Assembly (NCBI GenBank): GCA_964654665.1
Contig: CAZZKV010000014.1
Location: 1 to 64,000 of the forward strand
Direction: 5' to 3'
DNA from: CALCKU01 sp964654665
Lineage (GTDB): Bacteria > Pseudomonadota > Alphaproteobacteria > Caulobacterales > Maricaulaceae
Length of the DNA: 64,000 nt
The notes beneath the pieces were generated by a model, which had not been told where the DNA came from, ran no database searches, and saw only the letters and a program-made list of their open reading frames with translations. Of the stretch, positions 56,101-62,583 are shown piece after piece (positions within the stretch are counted from its first letter, which is position 1; each line of letters starts with the position of its first letter). The position numbers were made by a program, and so were the translations under genes.

Positions 56101-57180
56101 TTGATGGGAACCGCATTATCAGATGATTTTATTGCGGGCGCAGGGGATGATCGGCTTAGCGGGCTTGCTGGCTCAGATATATTGCGCGGTCAGGCGGGAA
56201 GAGATACGCTCAATGGCGGTGCTGGGGATGATGTAATTTCTGGCGGTTTGGATAATGACAATATTATCGGCGGTTTGGGCGCAGATGTTCTGGACGGCGG
56301 TGCGGGGTTTGATACGGTTCGTTTTACCGATAGTGCACAAGGGATCACCCTTGATCTTGGCGCAGGGATAGGTACGGGCGGGGAGGCCGAAGGCGATAGC
56401 TTTATATCGATAGAGCGGGTGATCGGCTCCCGGCTTCGCGATACGCTGACGGGCAGCGATGCCGGGGATGTGCTCTTGGGCCGCGGCGGGCGCGATATTA
56501 TTGACGGCGGTGCCGGTAACGACACGCTTTCCGGCGAATTTGGCCGTGATGAGATCACAGGCGGTTTGGGGGATGATACGCTATTTGGCGGCGTGAGTAA
56601 TGATACGTTTTTTGCGGGTTTGGGGGCAGACAGCCATGATGGCGGCGAAGGCATTCGCGATACGGTGGATTACCGCGGCAGTACGGCTGTAACCGTTGAT
56701 CTTGGTAATAATCTGGGCGTGGGCGGTTGGGCAGAGGGGGATACATTTACCCAGATAGAACGGATTATTGGTTCTTTTAGAGCTGATAATATTACGGGCT
56801 CGGAGGGTCGGGATTTCCTCAATGGTGTTAGCGGAGATGATATGATCAGCGGTGCAGGGGGTAATGACCGGATCAGCGCCGGCGGTGGTAATGACATCGT
56901 ATTAGGCGGTCAGGGAGATGATCTTTTAATCGGCGGAGGCGGGGATGATAGGTTCCGCTTTTTCGGGGATGAAACTGGCCGGGATATTATTACCGATTTT
57001 GGCGGCGGGGACGTAATCGAGCTCATTGATTTTGCTGATCTATCCACTCTGGATGACATTCTGGCGCTTGCGACTCAGCAGGGGAGTGATGTTGTCATCC
57101 GTTTTAATGAGGCTACGACATTGACATTGTCGGATGTGACTGTGTCTGATCTGGATGTCGATACCTTTGTCTTTGGATAA
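53182..57180 (+). CDS. Large multi-domain RTX protein (type I secretion candidate)
   Basis: The 1332-residue protein has: an N-terminal beta domain without a Sec signal (about 1-140); a Y-D-V-type module (F-D-E-D-W-Y-L-E-T-Y-S-D-A, near 402); a CAP/SCP-like domain (about 471-622); a first RTX block (about 650-710); a bacterial PPC-like domain (about 721-883); and a long RTX block of G-G-x-G-x-D-x-L repeats (about 890-1310). The end (V-D-T-F-V-F-G) suits type I secretion. The CAP region lacks the canonical G-E-N motif. The ATG at 53182 has GAGG upstream. No HlyB/HlyD/TolC genes are in the window, so the exporter lies elsewhere. Confidence 0.88.
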   Translation: MNVITFSEFDLGTENPVFDIDGNTVFTSGGIRSDSANPTSPVLAGSVNSFDPPISVNFEHPVDFVSFDAGFFDNLGSTEIVFFDSLGNILQRQFNSTGNGIETFSLSSEIGIAGFTVRAISLEEAGFAIDNLNIGEAILPVQLALEVPSASTEAITEIGVLDGRAGDIFIDNLGPNDPSDAFQFEFSNAVTVTWRVWRANDPDAVTEITADYDAGINQIRVLADQDLFSQQNYILELASVSITDDPKEQAIDDLSTTIARSLFKFAVLDLKDLALAFAATIETSADAINLYNGIQKKLGVAGILLDAGFRLNDALQADDVGRALFIETLDFFTATSLSLGAAAAGSWINPVAGVLSGLISGVVYTATISDEVRQLGADTYDGLPANSFEGPENAMAAEAVEFIQFDEDWYLETYSDALAAVTNGAYANAYLYYFAEGAALGHLPNATAQILDPEDLRDGNNTDLGNYEGRLSLANITLGDMRGDGISQPEAELVTRLNDLRTNGLELALNNELSAIANRKAFDLSHNFVESAITRMARDPDGWAELWADQQGFEEGIESSGLDLSNYQSLSFYAVAGTGLSAEEALSVFFQNFTSRTDLFSFSNTNVGIAEYGGIWVVILAETNQANDNITLSEDLSGVVRNGGTGADTLVLGTFEGELNGGEGDDALFGSDNNDQLNGGDGIDHITGNLGDDIINGGAGNDLITAGITQAFIIEAPREAGISLGSGLFALPVDATNNSIEDAIDVSGLFSFEDNPNIANAATIPHVTIQGTGNDNTHYYSLTVTGENVTLTFDIDFARSDTGSFDSFIQVFNETGELLSTNDDADTNLGGDGSISSLDSFTSINVGPGTYIVAVGAFPSLSNIPVDGTYELQISVAGDLLSPTPFEPASDNDIIDGGEGDDTLLYFGDRVNYQITENPDGGYVVADITNPSNRDEIINVEFIRFTNQDELNFNIGDLVTTGDIITGDDQDNILMGTALSDDFIAGAGDDRLSGLAGSDILRGQAGRDTLNGGAGDDVISGGLDNDNIIGGLGADVLDGGAGFDTVRFTDSAQGITLDLGAGIGTGGEAEGDSFISIERVIGSRLRDTLTGSDAGDVLLGRGGRDIIDGGAGNDTLSGEFGRDEITGGLGDDTLFGGVSNDTFFAGLGADSHDGGEGIRDTVDYRGSTAVTVDLGNNLGVGGWAEGDTFTQIERIIGSFRADNITGSEGRDFLNGVSGDDMISGAGGNDRISAGGGNDIVLGGQGDDLLIGGGGDDRFRFFGDETGRDIITDFGGGDVIELIDFADLSTLDDILALATQQGSDVVIRFNEATTLTLSDVTVSDLDVDTFVFG

Positions 57181-57296
57181 ATTAGGCGGTGGTCCGGCCA
57201 GAATGAGCCGGCGTTATAGCGCGACAGCATCAAGGCGATATGGTTGTTGACGGATTTGGAATCTTCGCTATAAGGCCGTTTCCTCAATCTGAGGTG

Positions 57297-57330
57297 CAGC
57301 CACGCAGGCTAAATGGCATGCCTGCTGGCT
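57297..57330 (+). promoter_or_regulatory. Hairpin in the leader of rpmI-rplT
   Basis: AGCC-AC-GCAGGC / GCCTGC-T-GGCT forms a two-part stem (57297-57300 with 57327-57330, 57304-57309 with 57320-57325) about 60 bases before rpmI. It has no U-tract, so it is not a normal terminator. Autoregulation by L20 through leader RNA is known in other bacteria; a link here is only a guess. Confidence 0.4.
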
Positions 57331-57388
57331 CAAAAGGCTGGCCGCGCGGTGACTTCATCCCGAGCGGCTCTATTATTAGGAGACCGAA

Positions 57389-57589
57389 ATGCCAAAAATG
57401 AAGACTAAGTCAGGCGCTAAAAAGCGCTTTAAATTGACAGCGTCCGGCAAGATTAAAGCCGGTCAGGCTGGCAAACGCCACGGTATGATTAAACGAACAA
57501 ATGACCAAATTCGTAAATTGCGCGGGACAACTGTGCTGAAAGATTGTGATGCGAAACGGATCAAAAAGAATTTCATGCCCAACGGCTAA
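57389..57589 (+). CDS. rpmI: 50S ribosomal protein L35
   Basis: A 66-residue, strongly basic ribosomal protein with the L35 pattern M-K-T-K-S-G-A-K-K-R-F and G-K-R-H. It is preceded by TTAGGAGACC. rplT follows 34 bases later with its own ribosome-binding site, the usual pair order. infC, which often precedes them in other bacteria, is not here. Confidence 0.97.
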   Translation: MPKMKTKSGAKKRFKLTASGKIKAGQAGKRHGMIKRTNDQIRKLRGTTVLKDCDAKRIKKNFMPNG

Positions 57590-57623
57590 TCGCCGCCTTT
57601 AATCCCATTATCAGGAGAACGCT

Positions 57624-58001
57624 ATGTCACGCGTAAAACGCGGCGTCACAAAACACGCCCGCCACAAAAAAATTATTGATGCGGCCAAAGGCTATCGCGG
57701 CCGCCGTAAAAACACCTTCCGTATTGCCAATCAGGCTGTCGAAAAAGCGGGTCAATATGCCTATATTGGCCGTAAGCTGAAAAAACGTCAGTTTCGCGCT
57801 CTTTGGATTCAACGGATTAACGCCGCTGCGCGCCAACACGGAACAACCTATGGCCGTTTTATGGATGGTTTGAACAAAGCCGGTATTACATTGGACCGTA
57901 AAGTTCTGGCCGATATGGCCGCCAACGAGCCTGCAGCTTTTGCAGCCTTGGCCGAAACGGCGAAAAAACACGCCAGCGCTCCGCATACGGTTAAAGCATA
58001 A
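57624..58001 (+). CDS. rplT: 50S ribosomal protein L20
   Basis: A 125-residue basic protein, needed early in 50S assembly. Recognisable motifs are R-V-K-R-G-V at the start, the long helix K-G-Y-R-G-R-R-K-N, and W-I-Q-R-I-N-A-A-x-R. The ribosome-binding site is AGGAGAA. Its terminator (58033-58063) lies 31 bases past the stop and overlaps the 3' end of the convergent Nudix gene. Confidence 0.97.
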   Translation: MSRVKRGVTKHARHKKIIDAAKGYRGRRKNTFRIANQAVEKAGQYAYIGRKLKKRQFRALWIQRINAAARQHGTTYGRFMDGLNKAGITLDRKVLADMAANEPAAFAALAETAKKHASAPHTVKA

Positions 58002-58032
58002 GCGGATTGCATTTTATCCGCATTATAATGTC

Positions 58033-58063
58033 AAAAACGGCTCTGTTTTAAGGGCCGTTTTTT
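58033..58063 (+). terminator. Rho-independent terminator after rplT, overlapping the Nudix stop
   Basis: The stem AAAACGGC/GCCGTTTT with a T-run closes rpmI-rplT. The left arm is also A-rich, so it could work in both directions. The right half is inside the Nudix coding end (stop at 58048-58050 on the minus strand). Confidence 0.85.
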
Positions 58064-58518
58064 ATGGGCGTCTCTGGGGGTAAAGATTGTAAATATTGCC
58101 GGGTTGGTGTTGTCAGTTTTTCCGGTAAAGCCTCCAGAGCAAACCAGCCCCATCCACCATGTTTATGCGGTTCTTGAACAACGGGTAGGCCCGATAGAAT
58201 ATGGGCGTGATAAACAGGCGAGACCCAATGGGCTCCGTCGCCTTTATCAATGATTTCGGTGATACAGGCTAAACCGGTCAGAGCGATCACAATACCCAGC
58301 TCTTCATGGGCTTCGCGGCAAGTCGCAGTTTCCGCCGTTTCGCCAAAATCGATTTTCCCTCCGGGCAGTCCCCAATGCCCTATTTCGGGCTGCCGCAGTC
58401 TTTGCAATAGCAGAATATGCCCTTTGGAATTGGTTATTGCTGCGCCGCATCCGGCTTGAACGATTTTATCAGGGTTTGGGTTTGTGCCAGGGCCGGAATT
58501 TTGAATCAGTGGTGTCAT
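58048..58518 (-). CDS. Nudix hydrolase
   Basis: A 156-residue cytoplasmic pyrophosphohydrolase. The Nudix box G-G-K-I-D-F-G-E-T-A-E plus R-E-A-H-E-E-L-G (about residues 53-75) fits G-x5-E-x7-R-E-U-x-E-E-x-G-U. The sequence after it has the pattern of MutT/ADP-ribose-type members but the substrate cannot be assigned. ATG 58518 is favoured over TTG 58536. It is the only gene on the minus strand between rplT and pheS, an insertion in an otherwise conserved cluster. Confidence 0.92.
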   Translation of the reverse strand: MTPLIQNSGPGTNPNPDKIVQAGCGAAITNSKGHILLLQRLRQPEIGHWGLPGGKIDFGETAETATCREAHEELGIVIALTGLACITEIIDKGDGAHWVSPVYHAHILSGLPVVQEPHKHGGWGWFALEALPEKLTTPTRQYLQSLPPETPIKNGP

Positions 58519-58605
58519 TGAACTACTATAGACCAAGAGTGTTGACGCATAAGGGGGAGTACGCCAAAAGGGCGCAAATTTTTAACGGATTTATAAAGCT
58601 TTGTG

Positions 58606-59688
58606 ATGACTGATATCGCCTCTGTGAAAGATAAATATAGCGCCCGTATCGCTGCGGCGGCGGACTTGCGGGCGCTGGATGATATTCGCGTGGCTGCGCT
58701 GGGTAAAAAGGGCGAAGTTAGCGCTATGATGCAGGGCCTAGGTACATTGTCGATTGACGAGAAAAAAGTCATGGGGCCGGCGCTCAACGGGTTGAAAAAG
58801 GACATCGCAGCGCTGGTCGAAGCACGTAAATCCGTATTGGAAGATCAAGCGCTGGACGCGGCTCTGGCTTCGGAAACGCTGGATATGTCCCTGCCGGTTG
58901 GCACGCGCTCTGGCACGCTGCACCCGGTTGCACAAGTCATGGAAGAAATGGCTGTTATTTTTTCCGACATGGGGTTTTCTGTCGCTGAAGGGCCGGACAT
59001 TGAAGATGATTTTCATAACTTCACGGCGCTAAATTTTCCGCCCGGCCATCCGGCGCGCGACATGCATGATACGTTTTTTATGGTACCGGATTCAGAGGGC
59101 GAGAAAAAGGTTTTAAGAACCCATACATCGCCCGTGCAAATCCGCACGATGATTAATGAAAAACCGCCTATTCGTATCATTGCGCCGGGCCGGACCTATC
59201 GCTGCGACTCAGACCAAACCCATACGCCGATGTTCCATCAGGTTGAAGGCTTGGTCATCGATAAAGATATTCATATGGGCCATCTCAAAGGCGTGTTGAT
59301 GGACTTTGTCAGCGCCTTTTTCGAAACCGATGTGGATGTGCAGTTTCGCCCGCATCATTTTCCGTTCACAGAACCGTCGGCTGAAATGGATGTACGTTAT
59401 GCGCGTGATGGGGCCGCGATTAAAATCGGCCTTCATGACGGAAAAATGGGCGATAAATGGATGGAAATATTGGGCTGCGGCATGGTGCACCCCAATGTGC
59501 TGCGCGCCTGCGGCCTTGACCCTGACGAATATCAAGGCTTCGCCTTTGGCATGGGCGTGGACCGCCTTGCGATGCTCAAATACGGCATGCCGGATCTGCG
59601 CGATATGTTTAGCGCCGACACACGATGGCTAGCTCATTATGGTTTTAATCCGCTCTTGCAGGCGAATCTCGCGACGGGGCTTTCATAA
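58606..59688 (+). CDS. pheS: Phenylalanyl-tRNA synthetase alpha subunit
   Basis: The catalytic subunit of the (alpha-beta)2 PheRS. The 360-residue protein has an N-terminal coiled-coil that contacts the tRNA, then class II motifs: motif 1 near G-P-D-I-E-D-D-F-H-N-F-x-A-L-N, motif 2 A-P-G-R-T-Y-R-C-D and F-H-Q-V-E-G, and motif 3 G-F-A-F-G-M-G-V-D-R-L-A-M-L-K. Start ATG at 58606; a GTG at 58603 is one codon earlier. The stop overlaps the pheT start (TAATG). Confidence 0.97.
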   Translation: MTDIASVKDKYSARIAAAADLRALDDIRVAALGKKGEVSAMMQGLGTLSIDEKKVMGPALNGLKKDIAALVEARKSVLEDQALDAALASETLDMSLPVGTRSGTLHPVAQVMEEMAVIFSDMGFSVAEGPDIEDDFHNFTALNFPPGHPARDMHDTFFMVPDSEGEKKVLRTHTSPVQIRTMINEKPPIRIIAPGRTYRCDSDQTHTPMFHQVEGLVIDKDIHMGHLKGVLMDFVSAFFETDVDVQFRPHHFPFTEPSAEMDVRYARDGAAIKIGLHDGKMGDKWMEILGCGMVHPNVLRACGLDPDEYQGFAFGMGVDRLAMLKYGMPDLRDMFSADTRWLAHYGFNPLLQANLATGLS

Positions 59689-62069
59689 TGAAATTCACAC
59701 GCTCATGGTTAAAAGAACACCTCGCAACTGAGGCCACAATCGAGCAGATTGCCGAAGCAATGACGCTGGCCGGTCTTGAAGTGGAAGAGATTGAAAATCC
59801 GGCTGAGAAACTGGCCGCTTTTTCTATCGCCAAAGTCTTAACCGCCGAAAAACATCCGGACGCGGATAAGCTTAAAGTCTGCACCGTGGACACGCGGGAC
59901 GGGGTAAAAACCATTGTTTGCGGCGCGCCTAATGCCCGCAGCGGTATGACGGTGGCTTATGCCCCGCTGGGCGCTTATATTCCGGGGCTGGATTTCAGCC
60001 TTGATAAGAAACCGCGTAAAATCCGTGGGGTCGAAAGCTCGGGCATGATGTGTTCGTCCAAAGAGCTGGAATGCGGCGATGATGCTGACGGGATTATGGA
60101 TTTGGATAACGCCCTCGCAATGGGGATGCCGCTGGCCGATGCGCTTGATATCAATGACCCCGTCATTGATTTCGAAGTCACGCCGAACCGACCCGATTGG
60201 TTGGGCGTGGACAATATTGCCCGTGACCTTGCCGCTGCGGGATTGGGTGAATTAAAAACCAAAACGGTTAAACCCGTAAAGGGTAATTTCCCCTGTCCAG
60301 TTGATATTAAAACCGATGTACCCGGTGCCTGCCCCGCCTTTGCGGGCCGCGTGGTGCGCGGGGTTAAAAACGGGCCGTCGCCTGAGTGGCTGCAAAATCA
60401 ACTCAAAGCTATTGGCCTGCGTCCGATTTCTGCTCTTGTCGATATTACCAATTTCATCACCTATGACCGTGCCCGCCCGCTCCATTTTTATGATGTGGCC
60501 AAACTGAAGGGCGGTATTACCGTACGGATGGGCGCGGGTGAAACCTTCGACGCACTGGATGATAAAACTTACACGGCAACAGCGGATGATGTGGCGATTA
60601 CGGATGAGTCTGGCCTCCTTGGTCTTGGCGGTATTGTTGGCGGGACAACGACGGGCTGTGATGAGAGCACGACGGATATTCTGATCGAGTCTGCCTATTT
60701 CGATCCGCTGACTATTCGCCGGACGGCCAAACGGCTGGGCGTTAATTCTGACGCTAAATATCGGTTTGAGCGCGGGGTAGATACGGGTTTTATAGTGGGC
60801 GGGGTTGATCTGGCGACCCAAATGGTTCTGGATATTTGCGGCGGCGAGCCAAGCGAGATTATTGTTGCAGGCGAAATACCAACGCCTCCGCCGGCCATTA
60901 AATTTGATACGGCCCTGACGGAACGCCTGACGGGGCTGACTCTTTCTGATAAAGCCATGTCTAAAATTCTGACGGATCTTGGATTTAAGGTCGGCACAGA
61001 TTGGACAGTCGGGGTGCCGACATGGCGGCGCGATGCAGCTGAAAGCGCTGATCTTGTTGAAGAGATTGCCCGTATTCATGGCTATCATAATTTGCAAGCC
61101 GTCAGCTTGCCGCCTCTACCCGGACGGCGAGAACCAACGGCGACGCTTACGCAAAACCGTACACGGCTCGCGCGCCGCGCCTTGGCTTCCCGCGGCCTAA
61201 GCGAAGCGATTACTTGGTCATTTGTCTTGAAAGACCATGCTAAAGTTTTTGGCGGGGGCGGCGATGATCTAGCGCTGGATAATCCGATTTCTGCGGATCT
61301 GGATATGATGCGTCCTTCGGCGCTTATCCACCTTCTGCTCGCTGGACAGCGTAATGCCGATAAGGGCTATCCGCGCGCGGCCCTGTTTGAACTGGGCCCT
61401 GTTTACCGCAATACGGCGCCAGAGGGTCAGGCCTTAAGCCTTGCCGGTATGCGCCGCGCAGAGACCCAGCGACATTGGGCGGGAGATTGCGCCATTGATG
61501 CGCTGGCGGCCAAAGCTGATGTGGTTGCCGCATTAGAGGCTATGGGCGTGGCAGTCTCAAACCTGCAATTGTCCAAACCAAGCGGTGATTATTGGCATCC
61601 CGGACGTTCGGCCCGTTTGCAAATGGGGCCGAAAAACATTTTGGCGGATTTTGGCGAATTACATCCGCGCACGCTCAAAGCATTGGGTATTGAGGGCCGT
61701 GTTGCCGCTTTTGAGATTTGGCCGGACGCTATACCGGTCCGGAAAAAGAAATCCACAGGCAAAGCAAAACCGGCGCTTACGCTTTCGGAACTTATGCCCG
61801 TGCACCGTGATTTTGCCTTTATTACTGCCGAGGATGTCCCCGCGGGAACGATAGTAAAAGCGGCGCAAAGCGCGGATAAGGCGTTAATTTCCGATGTATC
61901 TCTGTTTGATGTTTACCGCGGACAAGGCGTTGAGGCGGGTTTTAAATCTCTCGCAATAGACGTTACGCTCTCGCCTCAACAGGCGACGCTTACGGATAAA
62001 GATATCGAAATGGTCAGCGATAAAATTATTGCTAGCGTTATGAAAGCGGGCGGACGGCTGCGAGGCTGA
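59688..62069 (+). CDS. pheT: Phenylalanyl-tRNA synthetase beta subunit
   Basis: A 793-residue subunit with an N-terminal EMAP/tRNA-binding domain (about 40-150, C-G-A-P-N-A-R region), the B3/4 editing domain that hydrolyses Tyr-tRNA-Phe (about 210-390), a B5 domain, a catalytic-like core and the C-terminal FDX-ACB anticodon-recognition domain (about 690-793). It is coupled to pheS by a one-base overlap. Length is normal. No terminator with a T-run was recognised downstream. Confidence 0.97.
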   Translation: MKFTRSWLKEHLATEATIEQIAEAMTLAGLEVEEIENPAEKLAAFSIAKVLTAEKHPDADKLKVCTVDTRDGVKTIVCGAPNARSGMTVAYAPLGAYIPGLDFSLDKKPRKIRGVESSGMMCSSKELECGDDADGIMDLDNALAMGMPLADALDINDPVIDFEVTPNRPDWLGVDNIARDLAAAGLGELKTKTVKPVKGNFPCPVDIKTDVPGACPAFAGRVVRGVKNGPSPEWLQNQLKAIGLRPISALVDITNFITYDRARPLHFYDVAKLKGGITVRMGAGETFDALDDKTYTATADDVAITDESGLLGLGGIVGGTTTGCDESTTDILIESAYFDPLTIRRTAKRLGVNSDAKYRFERGVDTGFIVGGVDLATQMVLDICGGEPSEIIVAGEIPTPPPAIKFDTALTERLTGLTLSDKAMSKILTDLGFKVGTDWTVGVPTWRRDAAESADLVEEIARIHGYHNLQAVSLPPLPGRREPTATLTQNRTRLARRALASRGLSEAITWSFVLKDHAKVFGGGGDDLALDNPISADLDMMRPSALIHLLLAGQRNADKGYPRAALFELGPVYRNTAPEGQALSLAGMRRAETQRHWAGDCAIDALAAKADVVAALEAMGVAVSNLQLSKPSGDYWHPGRSARLQMGPKNILADFGELHPRTLKALGIEGRVAAFEIWPDAIPVRKKKSTGKAKPALTLSELMPVHRDFAFITAEDVPAGTIVKAAQSADKALISDVSLFDVYRGQGVEAGFKSLAIDVTLSPQQATLTDKDIEMVSDKIIASVMKAGGRLRG

Positions 62070-62133
62070 TAACAGCGTATTATATTGCAAAAATGACGCG
62101 TTCCTTTTTTGGCTATAGGATTTAAAAGACCTT

Positions 62134-62583
62134 ATGCGCCATCAGGCCTATAGCTATCGGGATGATCCGTCTATCCCCGCGTTTAAAGATGATAAGCCGA
62201 TTATCGTCTTTGACGGACATTGCAATTTATGTTCGGGATTTGCCAATTTTATTATCCGCCATGATCGCAAGAAACATCTGCGCCTATTGGCAGCCCAAAG
62301 TCCGCTTGGCGAAGCGCTCTATACTCATTACGGATTAAAGCCGGATGACTATACCACCAATATGCTCATTGTTGACGGGCATTTGCGGGTGAAAGCCGAT
62401 GGTTCGCTTGCGATGTTTTCCTATCTGGGATGGCCTTGGAAGCTTATCCTTTTGGGCCGTCTGTTGCCGCGCTGGCTTGGCGATTGGATTTACGGTCTGA
62501 TTGCGCGTAACCGCCTTAAATGGTTTGGGCGTAAAGATATATGTTACCGCCCGGCGCCCGATGCGCAGGAGCGGTTTTTATGA
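62134..62583 (+). CDS. DCC family thiol-disulfide oxidoreductase (DUF393)
   Basis: A 149-residue protein with the D-G-x-C-x-x-C motif (D-G-H-C-N-L-C, C30 and C33) that names the DCC family, an Ile/Phe-rich membrane-associated-looking segment, and Y-R-P-A-P-D at the end. DCC proteins are predicted thiol oxidoreductases of unknown substrate. Its stop overlaps the start of the next gene (ATGATG), so the two are probably co-translated. Confidence 0.9.
   Translation: MRHQAYSYRDDPSIPAFKDDKPIIVFDGHCNLCSGFANFIIRHDRKKHLRLLAAQSPLGEALYTHYGLKPDDYTTNMLIVDGHLRVKADGSLAMFSYLGWPWKLILLGRLLPRWLGDWIYGLIARNRLKWFGRKDICYRPAPDAQERFL

Noticed and set aside
56190..56654. Pro/Ser-rich antisense frame in the RTX region
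   Set aside because: It arises from reading the Gly/Asp repeats backwards; all such frames in 53-57 kb have the same origin.
55100..57150. Possible CRISPR or tandem DNA array
   Set aside because: The periodicity is that of RTX nonapeptide codons, which vary at the DNA level and have no spacer-repeat structure.
60252..61097. 281-codon open frame on the minus strand inside pheT
   Set aside because: Antisense shadow of pheT with composition typical of reversed coding sequence and no recognisable domain.
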